A stretch of DNA of 64,000 nucleotides, from the NCBI GenBank assembly GCA_004762155.1, contig SIHP01000015.1:62001-126000 (forward strand), in the 5' to 3' direction. Positions 43,303 to 51,318 of the stretch are shown here, piece by piece (positions within the stretch are counted from its first letter, which is position 1; each line of letters opens with the position of its first letter). The position numbers were made by a program, and so were the translations under genes. Origin of the DNA: Flavobacteriaceae bacterium (GTDB lineage Bacteria > Bacteroidota > Bacteroidia > Flavobacteriales > Flavobacteriaceae). The notes beneath the pieces were generated by a model. The model was given only the letters and a program-made list of their open reading frames with translations, did not search any database and was not told where the DNA came from.

Positions 43303-44559
43303 TTATTCTTCAAATTCTTCTCTTAAAATTCGTTGCACTTCAACGATTGTTTCTTCCTCTAAATCAGTTCTTTTAACAAGTTCTGTAACATCTTTATCTA
43401 AAACGCTCTTTGCTGTATCTAAACCAATCTTCTTAAATTCTTCAATCACCCAAGCTTCAATCTCATCAGAAAACTCTGTTAATTCTACATCTTCTTCTTC
43501 TAAACCTTCTCTTTGAACGTCAATTTCGTAACCTGTTAATTGACTTGCTAAACGAATATTTACTCCTGAACGACCAATTGCTTTTGAAACTTCTTCTGGC
43601 TTTAATAAAACGTTTACACGTCCTTTCTTCCCATCTTTTTCTTCATCATACAACTTAATTTCTACAGAAGTTACTTTTGCAGGACTTAAAGCTCTTGATA
43701 TATATAATTGTTCGTTCTTGGTGTAATTAATTACATCTATATTTTCATTACCTAATTCACGAACAATTCCATGAATACGAGATCCTTTAACACCTACACA
43801 TGCTCCTACAGGGTCAATTCTATCGTCATAGCTATCTACAGCTACTTTTGCTTTATCCCCAGGTATTCTAGCTACTCCTTCTATAGTAATTAAACCATCA
43901 AAAACTTCTGGAATTTCTTGCTCAAACAACTTTACTAAAAACTCTGGTGATGTTCTTGATAAAATTATAGTTGGTTTATTCCCTCTTAATTCTACTGTTT
44001 TAATAACTCCTCTAACAGCATCACCTTTTCTAAAGAAGTCTGAACGAATTTGTTCACTCTTTGGTAATACTATTTCGTTACCTTCATCATCTAATAAGAT
44101 AACGGCATTATGACGAATATGATGCACTTCGGCACTATATAAATCCCCTTCTAACTCTTTAAATTGTTTAAAGATATTAGTACTATCATGCTCATGAATC
44201 TTAGAAATTAAATTTTGGCGTAATGCTAAAATCGCACGTCTACCTAAATCAATTAACTTAACCTCCTCAGACACATCTTCACCTATCTCAAAATCTGGCT
44301 CTATTAATTTAGCCTCTGCTAATTCTATCTCTTCATTATCATCTTCAGAAAAACCATCAGCAACAACTATCCTGTTTCTCCAAATCTCTAAATCTCCCTT
44401 ATCAGGATTAATAATAATATCAAAGTTATCATCAGAACCAAACTTACGTTTTAATGCCGTACGAAACACTTCTTCTAAGATAGACATTAATGTTACTCTA
44501 TCTATACTTTTATTGTCTTTAAAATCTGAAAATGATTCAATTAAATCAATATTTTCCAT
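43303..44559 (-). CDS. nusA: Transcription termination/antitermination factor NusA
   Basis: The 418-residue protein has the RNA-polymerase-binding N-terminal domain (about 1-125), S1 domain (about 130-200; LYSAEVHHIRHNAVILLDDEGN) and two KH domains (with VGVKGSRIHGIVRELGNENIDV and IGRSGVNIRLASQLTGYEIDV). A short acidic tail replaces the C-terminal repeats of E. coli NusA. It modulates pausing and termination. It lies 13 bases after rimP. A terminator-like hairpin in the operon leader could be its own feedback target. Confidence 0.98.
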   Translation of the reverse strand: MENIDLIESFSDFKDNKSIDRVTLMSILEEVFRTALKRKFGSDDNFDIIINPDKGDLEIWRNRIVVADGFSEDDNEEIELAEAKLIEPDFEIGEDVSEEVKLIDLGRRAILALRQNLISKIHEHDSTNIFKQFKELEGDLYSAEVHHIRHNAVILLDDEGNEIVLPKSEQIRSDFFRKGDAVRGVIKTVELRGNKPTIILSRTSPEFLVKLFEQEIPEVFDGLITIEGVARIPGDKAKVAVDSYDDRIDPVGACVGVKGSRIHGIVRELGNENIDVINYTKNEQLYISRALSPAKVTSVEIKLYDEEKDGKKGRVNVLLKPEEVSKAIGRSGVNIRLASQLTGYEIDVQREGLEEEDVELTEFSDEIEAWVIEEFKKIGLDTAKSVLDKDVTELVKRTDLEEETIVEVQRILREEFEE

Positions 44560-44572
44560 TTCCTGTATATTT

Positions 44573-45034
44573 TTAAAATATAATCTTCACTTTAGCTTCT
44601 TTAATATCTTCAAATGATATTATCGCTATTTTCTCTACTGTATGTTTCCCTTTACCAATAGGCTTAGGCTCTCTAGCTTTCCAACCTAATGTTATTTCCT
44701 TTTCAGTTACTTCATTTAAAACACCTTCAAATTCCTCATCGTTAGTTTTAACTTTCAAAATTCTTTTGATGTTTTTTATATACTGACGCCTAACCTGTAA
44801 AGGATGTGCAATATCCGGAGTTGTTACTTCTAAAGAAAAATCTTCTTCTTCTCTATCCATATTGTGCTCTATATTTCTACTTACACGAACACACTCACTC
44901 AAAGGCACTCCTGAATCACCATCTAAAATCACTTTTATCTTACTATTTGAAAGAAATTGCAAGTCTATCAAATACAAAGATGGGTTCTCATCCAATGCTT
45001 CCTGTAATAATTCTTTTACTTTTCCTGTATCCAT
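44573..45034 (-). CDS. rimP: Ribosome maturation factor RimP
   Basis: This 153-residue protein has the two RimP domains: an alpha/beta N-terminal part with IKVILDGDSGVPLSECVRVSRNIE and an Sm-like C-terminal part with the linking SLEVTTPDIAHPL motif. It acts in 30S subunit maturation. It is first in the classic rimP-nusA-infB operon with a strong promoter upstream. Confidence 0.96.
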   Translation of the reverse strand: MDTGKVKELLQEALDENPSLYLIDLQFLSNSKIKVILDGDSGVPLSECVRVSRNIEHNMDREEEDFSLEVTTPDIAHPLQVRRQYIKNIKRILKVKTNDEEFEGVLNEVTEKEITLGWKAREPKPIGKGKHTVEKIAIISFEDIKEAKVKIIF

Positions 45035-45046
45035 CTTAGATATAAA

Positions 45047-45070
45047 AAGAGGGGACTTACGTCCCCTTCT
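45047..45070 (-). promoter_or_regulatory. Terminator-like hairpin in the rimP-nusA-infB leader
   Basis: GGGGAC / GTCCCC (45051-45056 with 45061-45066), loop of four, reads on the minus strand as a GC-rich stem followed by CTCTTTTTATA, which then runs straight to the rimP start codon at 45034. No minus-strand gene precedes it, so it lies between promoter and first gene: an attenuator candidate. Confidence 0.6.
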
Positions 45071-45094
45071 TCATTCATTTTATTAAATCCAGTG

Positions 45095-45125
45095 CAAATA
45101 TAGCAAGATCTTTAGAGATACACAA
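45095..45125 (-). promoter_or_regulatory. Promoter of rimP-nusA-infB
   Basis: On the minus strand TTG (45123-45125) and TATATTTG (45095-45102) are exactly 20 bases apart, a complete match to the Bacteroidota -33/-7 consensus. The predicted leader is about 55 bases and contains the hairpin at 45047-45070. Confidence 0.72.
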
Positions 45126-45188
45126 GTTATTATTAATCAGTTTTTTTCTTATCTTAATACAATTAAAAACCAATAAAAAAAACATAAA

Positions 45189-46022
45189 ATGAAAAAAATA
45201 CTCATCCCTATAGACTTTTCAAAAGCATCAGAACACGCATCAAAACTAGGTTCAAAAATAGCAAGGGCAACCAACAGTGAAGTTCACCTTTTACATATGA
45301 TCGAAATCCCAAAAGGCGCAATAGACATGGTCTCTAACAGCACCTTCAGCATGCCACAAAACATGCTTTACATAAAAAAAACAAAAGAAAAGATGAACGA
45401 ACATCAAGAAACCTTTTTCTCAAAAAACGAGAACGTTATACAGTCTATACTTTTTGAGAGCGCTTCTGAAGGTATATTAAACTACAACAACAAAATAAAT
45501 CCCGACCTAATTGTTATGGGTTCAAAAGGCCACTCAGAAATTGAAGAAATACTGATCGGTTCAAATACAGAAAAAACAATCAGAACATCAAAAACACCTG
45601 TTCTTGTCGTGAAAAAAGACGAAGAAAACTTCAAACAAAAAAACCTTGTTTTTGCTTCTGATTTTAAAGAACAAACTGAGAAAAATGAGCCCTTAAAAAA
45701 GTTAATTGATTTTTCTAAAAGATTTAAAAGCACTTTTCACCTGTTAAAAATCAACACACCAAGTACTTTTGAGAACACACAAACTTCAAAACGCAAGATG
45801 GAAGCTTTTGCAAAAAAATATGAACTACCTAAATACACAATAAACATTCAAAACGATTCTTCAATAGATGAAGGGATCATCAACTTCTCAGACGAAGTCT
45901 CAGCAGACATTATAGCGCTAGAATCTTACGGAAGAAATACGTTTTCTCATTTTTTCAACAGAAGCATCACAAAACACGTTTCCAACGAAGCCACACAACC
46001 AGTTATTATATTTAAAACATAA
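45189..46022 (+). CDS. Tandem universal stress protein (UspA family)
   Basis: The 277-residue protein holds two Usp domains (about 1-142 and 150-277). The first keeps the ATP-binding signature GSKGHSEIEEILIGSNTEKT (G-x2-G-x9-G-S); the second has ESYGRNTFSHFFNRSITKHV, in which the equivalent glycines are lost, so only one domain is likely to bind nucleotide. Stress-related cytoplasmic protein; no operon partner. Confidence 0.93.
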   Translation: MKKILIPIDFSKASEHASKLGSKIARATNSEVHLLHMIEIPKGAIDMVSNSTFSMPQNMLYIKKTKEKMNEHQETFFSKNENVIQSILFESASEGILNYNNKINPDLIVMGSKGHSEIEEILIGSNTEKTIRTSKTPVLVVKKDEENFKQKNLVFASDFKEQTEKNEPLKKLIDFSKRFKSTFHLLKINTPSTFENTQTSKRKMEAFAKKYELPKYTINIQNDSSIDEGIINFSDEVSADIIALESYGRNTFSHFFNRSITKHVSNEATQPVIIFKT

Positions 46023-46025
46023 AAA

Positions 46026-46048
46026 AACTCTCACTAAAAGTGAGAGTT
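46026..46048 (-). terminator. Terminator after tRNA-Gln
   Basis: A 10-bp stem AACTCTCACT / AGTGAGAGTT (46026-46035 with 46039-46048), loop of three, with a T run on the minus strand, just after the 3' end of the tRNA. On the plus strand no T run follows, so it serves mainly the tRNA. Confidence 0.85.
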
Positions 46049-46051
46049 CTG

Positions 46052-46122
46052 TTGGCCTACAAGGATTCGAACCTTGAATGACGATACCAAAAACCGTAGT
46101 GTTACCATTACACCATAGGCCA
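46052..46122 (-). tRNA. tRNA-Gln (anticodon TTG)
   Basis: A full cloverleaf of 71 bases can be drawn on the minus strand: acceptor TGGCCTA/TAGGCCA, D stem GTGT/ACAC, anticodon stem ACGGT/ATCGT with loop TTTTGGT (anticodon TTG, reading CAA), variable CATT, T stem CAAGG/CCTTG with loop TTCGAAT, discriminator A. The 3' CCA is not encoded. Confidence 0.96.
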
Positions 46123-46322
46123 ATTTCGGGTGCAAATCTACGACTAACTTTCAATTCTGCAAAACTTTTTTTAATTTTTTTTCAAAAAAAGTTTCACACC
46201 CTTTTAACACTACAAATATAAGCAAAATAATATTTTTGTTAGATCTATCGATATCAAATATTACAATCAAAAAAAACGCGAAAATAAATTAGTACATTCG
46301 CAACGATATTTTTAACTAAACT

Positions 46323-49300
46323 ATGAATCAATTTAATTACAAGAAATGGGATACTATCTTAGGATGGTTTTCGTTTGCAGTAGCTTTAATTACATATACA
46401 TTAACTCTAGAACCTACAGTTAGCTCTTGGGATTGCGGTGAATATATTTCAACTGCAGTAAAATTAGAAGTAGGTCATCCACCTGGTGCTCCTCTTTTTC
46501 AAATGTTAGGTGCATTTTTTGCTATGTTCTCAAATGATCCGAGTCAGTGGGCTAAAATGGTAAACTTTATGTCTGCGCTTGCTAGTGCTTTCACTATTTT
46601 ATTTTTATTTTGGACAATTACTATTCTTGTTAAAAAAATAGTAGTAAAAAACGGAGTATTTGAAACTGGAGAAAAAATAGCGGTTTTAGCTAGTGGCTTA
46701 GTTGGAGCTTTAGCTTATACGTTCTCAGATAGCTTTTGGTTTAGTGCTGTAGAAGGTGAAGTATATGCCATGTCCTCTTTTTTAATGGCTATCTTATTTT
46801 GGCTTGGATTAAAATGGGAACATGAAATTAATCAGCCTAGAGGAAACAAATGGTTAGTAATAATTAGTTTTGTTGTCGGCTTATCTTTTGGTGTTCACAT
46901 ATTATCGTTATTAGTAATACCATCTATTGTTTTATTATATTTTTTCAAAACATATAAAAACATCACTTTAAAAACTTCAGCTATTGCAACTCTAATTTCT
47001 ATTTTTGTTTTAGCATTCGTTTTTAAATTTCTTTTCCCATTTACATTGAAATTTTTTAGTGTATCGGAATTATTCTTCATCAACAGTATTGGCTTACCTT
47101 ATAATTCAGGAAGTATAATCGCAGGTATAATCTTAATTTCATTATTTTATTTCGGATTAAATTACACTAGAAAAAAAGATTTAAAAACAGCAAACACACT
47201 TATATTATCTATTTTATTTGTAATGATAGGTTTTTCTTCTTGGTTAATGCTACCGATTAGAGCAAATGCAGATACTGTTATTAATGAAAACAATCCTTCT
47301 AGTGCTAGAGAACTATTAGCATATTATAATAGAGAACAATACGGAGACGCAAATGTATTCTACGACAAGTACTATTCTTATTCTTACCAAAGAGAACAAG
47401 TAACAAAAATAGATGAGTACGGTAATGAAGTTAGTGTTTACAAAGATGACAAACCAAAATATGAGAAAATAAATGGTAAATATGAAATTGTAAATAATTA
47501 CAAAAATGTAATTCCATTATACTCTAATAAACATAAAGGATTCATACCAAGAATGGTTGATCCTAGTTGTGAAAAAGCATACAAACAAATTGCAGGAATT
47601 CCTGCTCGTACTTCTAGACGACCTACTTTTTTAGAAAACATTAGGTTTATGGTAAACTTCCAGTTTGGATATATGTACGGGCGCTATTTTATGTGGAATT
47701 TTGTTGGTCGTCAAAACGACACTCAAGGTCATTTAGACGCAACCAATGGTAACTGGTTGAGTGGTATAGACCCAATAGATGAAATTAGACTAGGTTCTCA
47801 AAAAAGTCTTCCTGATGATGTAAAGAACAACAAAGGAAGAAACACCTATTTCTTTTTACCACTTATATTGGGAATCATAGGTTTACTTTATCATCTTAAA
47901 CATGATAAAATTAATTGGTATGTAATAACATTGTTTTTTGTATTTACAGGTTTTGCTATTATTTTTTACACAAATCCAAAACCTTTTGAACCAAGAGAAC
48001 GTGATTATGCAGTAGTAGGATCCTTTTATGTTTTTGCTATATGGATTGGTTTTGGTGTTTTAGCACTGTATGATCAACTAAAAACATATGCAAATAAAAA
48101 AGCTATTGCAATAGCCGTATCCACTTTCTCTTTAATTGCAGTTCCTCTTTTAATGGGATTCCAAAACTGGGATGATCACGACAGAGGAGATCGTTATACA
48201 GCTCAATTAAATGCACAGACATATTTAGAAAGTTGTGATCCAAATGCTATTATGTTTACTATTGGAGACAATGATACTTTCCCTTTATGGTATATGCAAC
48301 AAATGGAAGGTGTACGAACAGATATTAAATTAATAAACACAAGTCTATTTGCTACAGATTGGTATATAGATCAAATGAAAAAGAAAACCTATGAAGCCGA
48401 TCCAATACCGTCTACTTTAACACATAGTCAGTATAAATTAGGTTCATTAGATGTTGCTTACCACGTACCTCATCCCCAACTTAAAGATTCTCTATTACCT
48501 TTAAAAGACTTTATGCGTTGGATTGCTAGTGATCATGAAGCTACATATATTGAAACTGAAAACGGGCAAAAAGAAAAAATATACCCAACCAATAGAATTA
48601 GAGTTCCTGTTAATAAAGCAAATGCTCTTAAATACGGAATTGTAGCACCTAAAGATGCTGACAAGATGGTAGATTATATTGACATTACTGTTGACACGCA
48701 AGGACTAACCAAAAACAGAATTATGATGTTAGACATTTTAAATAATTTTGAATGGAAACGTCCTATATATTTTACAGGTGGTGCAAATGCTGATGAAGAA
48801 TACATTTGGTTAAAAGACTATTTACAATTAGATGGAATGGCATTTAAATTAGTACCTATCAAAACACCAAACAGAGATAAATCTATGTTTGATATGGGAA
48901 GAATAGATGCTGATAAAATGTATGCCAATGTAAAAAAATGGGATTGGAAAACCATTAATAATGGTGAGATTTATTTAGACGAACAAACAAAACGAAATGC
49001 CATTTCTATGCGAAATAATCTAATGAGATTATCCGAAGCATATATTGAAAAAGGAGATTCAGTAAAAGCTAAAGATGTTTTAGATTTATCGTTACACAAA
49101 ATGCCTATTAGAGATTTTGGCCATTATAGTATTTCTCTTGGATATCCTGAAGTTTATTACAGAATTGGTGATATTGATAAAGCTAGAGAAACTACCGCTA
49201 CATTGATTGATTTATTCCAACAACGTTTAAAGTACTTTAGTACATTTAAAGACAGTGATCATTATTTAATTGCAGATGAGCAAGAAACTAGTGTTTATAT

Positions 49301-49460
49301 GTATAGAAACATTGTTGGTCAAGCTACAGAATTTGACACTGACACTAAATATGTTGATAATCTACAAAACGACTTCATTAATTACTTAATATTAAATGGT
49401 CTTATTGCTGACGAACCAGAGTCCGAAGATTTATTTATGCTAGACAGCGTAAAGCCTTAA
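46323..49460 (+). CDS. DUF2723 membrane glycosyltransferase (GT117-like)
   Basis: This 1045-residue protein starts with the DUF2723 membrane domain: about ten helices in the first 330 residues and the conserved SSWDCGEYIS near the first periplasmic loop (D37, E40), equivalent to the catalytic acidic motif of GT-C enzymes. Further helices lie at about 500-620, then a soluble C-terminal half to 1045 with tetratricopeptide-like helices near 880-960. The human homologue TMEM260 is an O-mannosyltransferase; in Bacteroidota the family is linked with O-glycosylation of extracytoplasmic proteins, so that is the best guess. Single gene with a strong terminator. Confidence 0.9.
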   Translation: MNQFNYKKWDTILGWFSFAVALITYTLTLEPTVSSWDCGEYISTAVKLEVGHPPGAPLFQMLGAFFAMFSNDPSQWAKMVNFMSALASAFTILFLFWTITILVKKIVVKNGVFETGEKIAVLASGLVGALAYTFSDSFWFSAVEGEVYAMSSFLMAILFWLGLKWEHEINQPRGNKWLVIISFVVGLSFGVHILSLLVIPSIVLLYFFKTYKNITLKTSAIATLISIFVLAFVFKFLFPFTLKFFSVSELFFINSIGLPYNSGSIIAGIILISLFYFGLNYTRKKDLKTANTLILSILFVMIGFSSWLMLPIRANADTVINENNPSSARELLAYYNREQYGDANVFYDKYYSYSYQREQVTKIDEYGNEVSVYKDDKPKYEKINGKYEIVNNYKNVIPLYSNKHKGFIPRMVDPSCEKAYKQIAGIPARTSRRPTFLENIRFMVNFQFGYMYGRYFMWNFVGRQNDTQGHLDATNGNWLSGIDPIDEIRLGSQKSLPDDVKNNKGRNTYFFLPLILGIIGLLYHLKHDKINWYVITLFFVFTGFAIIFYTNPKPFEPRERDYAVVGSFYVFAIWIGFGVLALYDQLKTYANKKAIAIAVSTFSLIAVPLLMGFQNWDDHDRGDRYTAQLNAQTYLESCDPNAIMFTIGDNDTFPLWYMQQMEGVRTDIKLINTSLFATDWYIDQMKKKTYEADPIPSTLTHSQYKLGSLDVAYHVPHPQLKDSLLPLKDFMRWIASDHEATYIETENGQKEKIYPTNRIRVPVNKANALKYGIVAPKDADKMVDYIDITVDTQGLTKNRIMMLDILNNFEWKRPIYFTGGANADEEYIWLKDYLQLDGMAFKLVPIKTPNRDKSMFDMGRIDADKMYANVKKWDWKTINNGEIYLDEQTKRNAISMRNNLMRLSEAYIEKGDSVKAKDVLDLSLHKMPIRDFGHYSISLGYPEVYYRIGDIDKARETTATLIDLFQQRLKYFSTFKDSDHYLIADEQETSVYMYRNIVGQATEFDTDTKYVDNLQNDFINYLILNGLIADEPESEDLFMLDSVKP

Positions 49461-49461
49461 T

Positions 49462-49506
49462 AAAAAAGAAGCGGTTGAGATTAAAATCTCAACCGCTTCT
49501 TTTTTA
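49462..49506. terminator. Bidirectional terminator after the DUF2723 gene
   Basis: Stem AAGAAGCGGTTGAGAT / ATCTCAACCGCTTCTT (49466-49481 with 49486-49501), extended by flanking A and T runs, between converging genes. Confidence 0.93.
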
Positions 49507-49524
49507 TTATATTTTTTTATAGAA

Positions 49525-49818
49525 CTATAAATATTGCTGAACTAATCCTATAAGTGTATTTGCATCTTGTTCTCCTGTTTGTCGCCATTTCATTTCTCCA
49601 TTCTTATAGATCATAAAAGTAGGGTTCCCCTTTACTCTTAATGCTTCTGCTAGAATTTCGTTTTTCTTAATATCTATCTTTATCACTTTAGCTTTATCAC
49701 CTAAAGCAGCTGCAACATCACGTAGCGTATCTAAACTTGGTTCTAAGTCAGTCCAGTCTGTGTAAAAATCTATTAACACAGGTTTATTTATACTTATTAT
49801 TTCACCAAACTTTGTCAT
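49525..49818 (-). CDS. Thioredoxin-fold protein lacking the CXXC active site
   Basis: This 97-residue protein aligns with thioredoxin along its whole length (VLIDFYTDW, VIKIDIKKNEILAEALRVKGNPTFMIYKNGE, cis-Pro P66), but the active-site loop WCGPC is replaced by WTDLE (residues 22-26), and the protein has no cysteine at all. It cannot carry out thiol-disulfide exchange. It may act as a structural or chaperone-like partner, as redox-inactive thioredoxins do elsewhere. No signal peptide. Next gene upstream, on the same strand, is a metallophosphoesterase 86 bases away. Confidence 0.9.
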   Translation of the reverse strand: MTKFGEIISINKPVLIDFYTDWTDLEPSLDTLRDVAAALGDKAKVIKIDIKKNEILAEALRVKGNPTFMIYKNGEMKWRQTGEQDANTLIGLVQQYL

Positions 49819-49904
49819 TATAAGTTAATTTTTTTTCTGAATTTGATAAAAATAGTGAATTTTTATAACATATACATTAAATTACTTTTAAAACCAAACA
49901 AAAA

Positions 49905-51128
49905 CTATGTTTTTTTAAGCTTTATCACAGTTATTTCAGGCCAAATACCAACTCTCCCTGGGAAAGCATGATATCCAAAACCTCTGTTTACGTTTATATA
50001 CCTACCAAACTCTTCATACAAACCTGCCCATTGCTTATACACATATTTAGCAGGACTCCATTTTATAAAACCAGGTATTTCAATTCCAAATTGCAAACCA
50101 TGTGTATGACCGCTTAAGGTAAGATGGTAATTAAAATCATCTTCCTTTACTTTATATTCCCAATGACTTGGATCGTGTGTCATTAAAATTTTAAAATCTT
50201 CTTTCTGAATATTTTTAGATGCCTTTTTTAAATCTCCAGCTCTTTTAAAACCTTTACCCCAATTCTCTACTCCTATTAATGCAATTTTCTGTCCTTCTTT
50301 TTCAATATAACGATGCTCATTTAACAATAAATCAAAACCTATTTTAGGATGAATCTCTTTCACCGCTTCAAAATTAGCATTTTTATCGTCATCTGATTTC
50401 CATGTTGCATAATCTCCATAATCATGATTCCCTAATATTGAATACTTTCCTAAAGGAGCTTTTAACTGCTTAAAAGTAGTAATCCAAGGATCCATTTCTT
50501 TAGCAAAATTATTTACAATATCTCCAGTAAACAAAATCACATCTGATTTTTGTTCATTAACTAAATCAACTGCATATTTTATTTTCTCCTCATTGTCTAA
50601 ACTTCCAGAATGAATATCAGTAATTTGTGTAATTGTTAAACCATCAAAAGCATCAGGTAAATCGGCAAAAGGTAATTCGTATTTTAAAACTTTAAAATTG
50701 TGTTTCCCTCTAAGAATACCATACACAATACCAGCTAAAGGTATTGATGCTAATATTAATGCAATTTGAGATATAAATTTTCTTCGTCCAGTAATTGGTT
50801 GTGTTGTTTCTTTTGAAAAATAAGAAATTCCTTTTTTTATCCAACGGAAAAGATCTTCACCAAAAAGAGAAATTAAAACAAATAATTTAGGAACAAGAGC
50901 TAACAGTAAAAAACCAACCGCCCATTGAAATTGTTTTGTTTGTCCGTTACTCCTATCATAAGTAAACATTGTATAAAAGAAGTTTAAATAAGCAAGGCTA
51001 GATAAAAACAACAATGCATAACGATACAACTTATTTCTAGACACTGTTTTTAATGCTTGAAAAGTATAATATTCAAAAATAAAAATAAGTAACGATACGA
51101 GTACTAAAGGAATGATCCAACGAGGCAT
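49905..51128 (-). CDS. Membrane metallophosphoesterase (YkuE/YaeI-like)
   Basis: The 407-residue protein has about four N-terminal helices (residues 5-150), a loop with a basic PITGRRKF stretch, and a calcineurin-type phosphoesterase domain with the metal ligands ITQITDIHSG, FTGDIVNN, GNHDYGDYATW, THDPSHW and SGHTHGLQFG. Members closest in layout act on UDP-diacylglucosamine or unknown phosphoesters at the membrane; the substrate here is not determined. Confidence 0.92.
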   Translation of the reverse strand: MPRWIIPLVLVSLLIFIFEYYTFQALKTVSRNKLYRYALLFLSSLAYLNFFYTMFTYDRSNGQTKQFQWAVGFLLLALVPKLFVLISLFGEDLFRWIKKGISYFSKETTQPITGRRKFISQIALILASIPLAGIVYGILRGKHNFKVLKYELPFADLPDAFDGLTITQITDIHSGSLDNEEKIKYAVDLVNEQKSDVILFTGDIVNNFAKEMDPWITTFKQLKAPLGKYSILGNHDYGDYATWKSDDDKNANFEAVKEIHPKIGFDLLLNEHRYIEKEGQKIALIGVENWGKGFKRAGDLKKASKNIQKEDFKILMTHDPSHWEYKVKEDDFNYHLTLSGHTHGLQFGIEIPGFIKWSPAKYVYKQWAGLYEEFGRYINVNRGFGYHAFPGRVGIWPEITVIKLKKT

Positions 51129-51318
51129 ACAAAAAACATTTAACCTACAAAGATAGTTACATTTAAAACCTAAAACATACTACAAAAGTTAAGATTATTG
51201 TAAATTACAACTTATCAAAATAAAACAAAATAGTAGACCATAAAAATAACTTTAAGAGGTTTTTTTAGCTATAGCATATAATTTTTGTAGCTTTACATTC
51301 TTCAATTTTCAAGAACAA

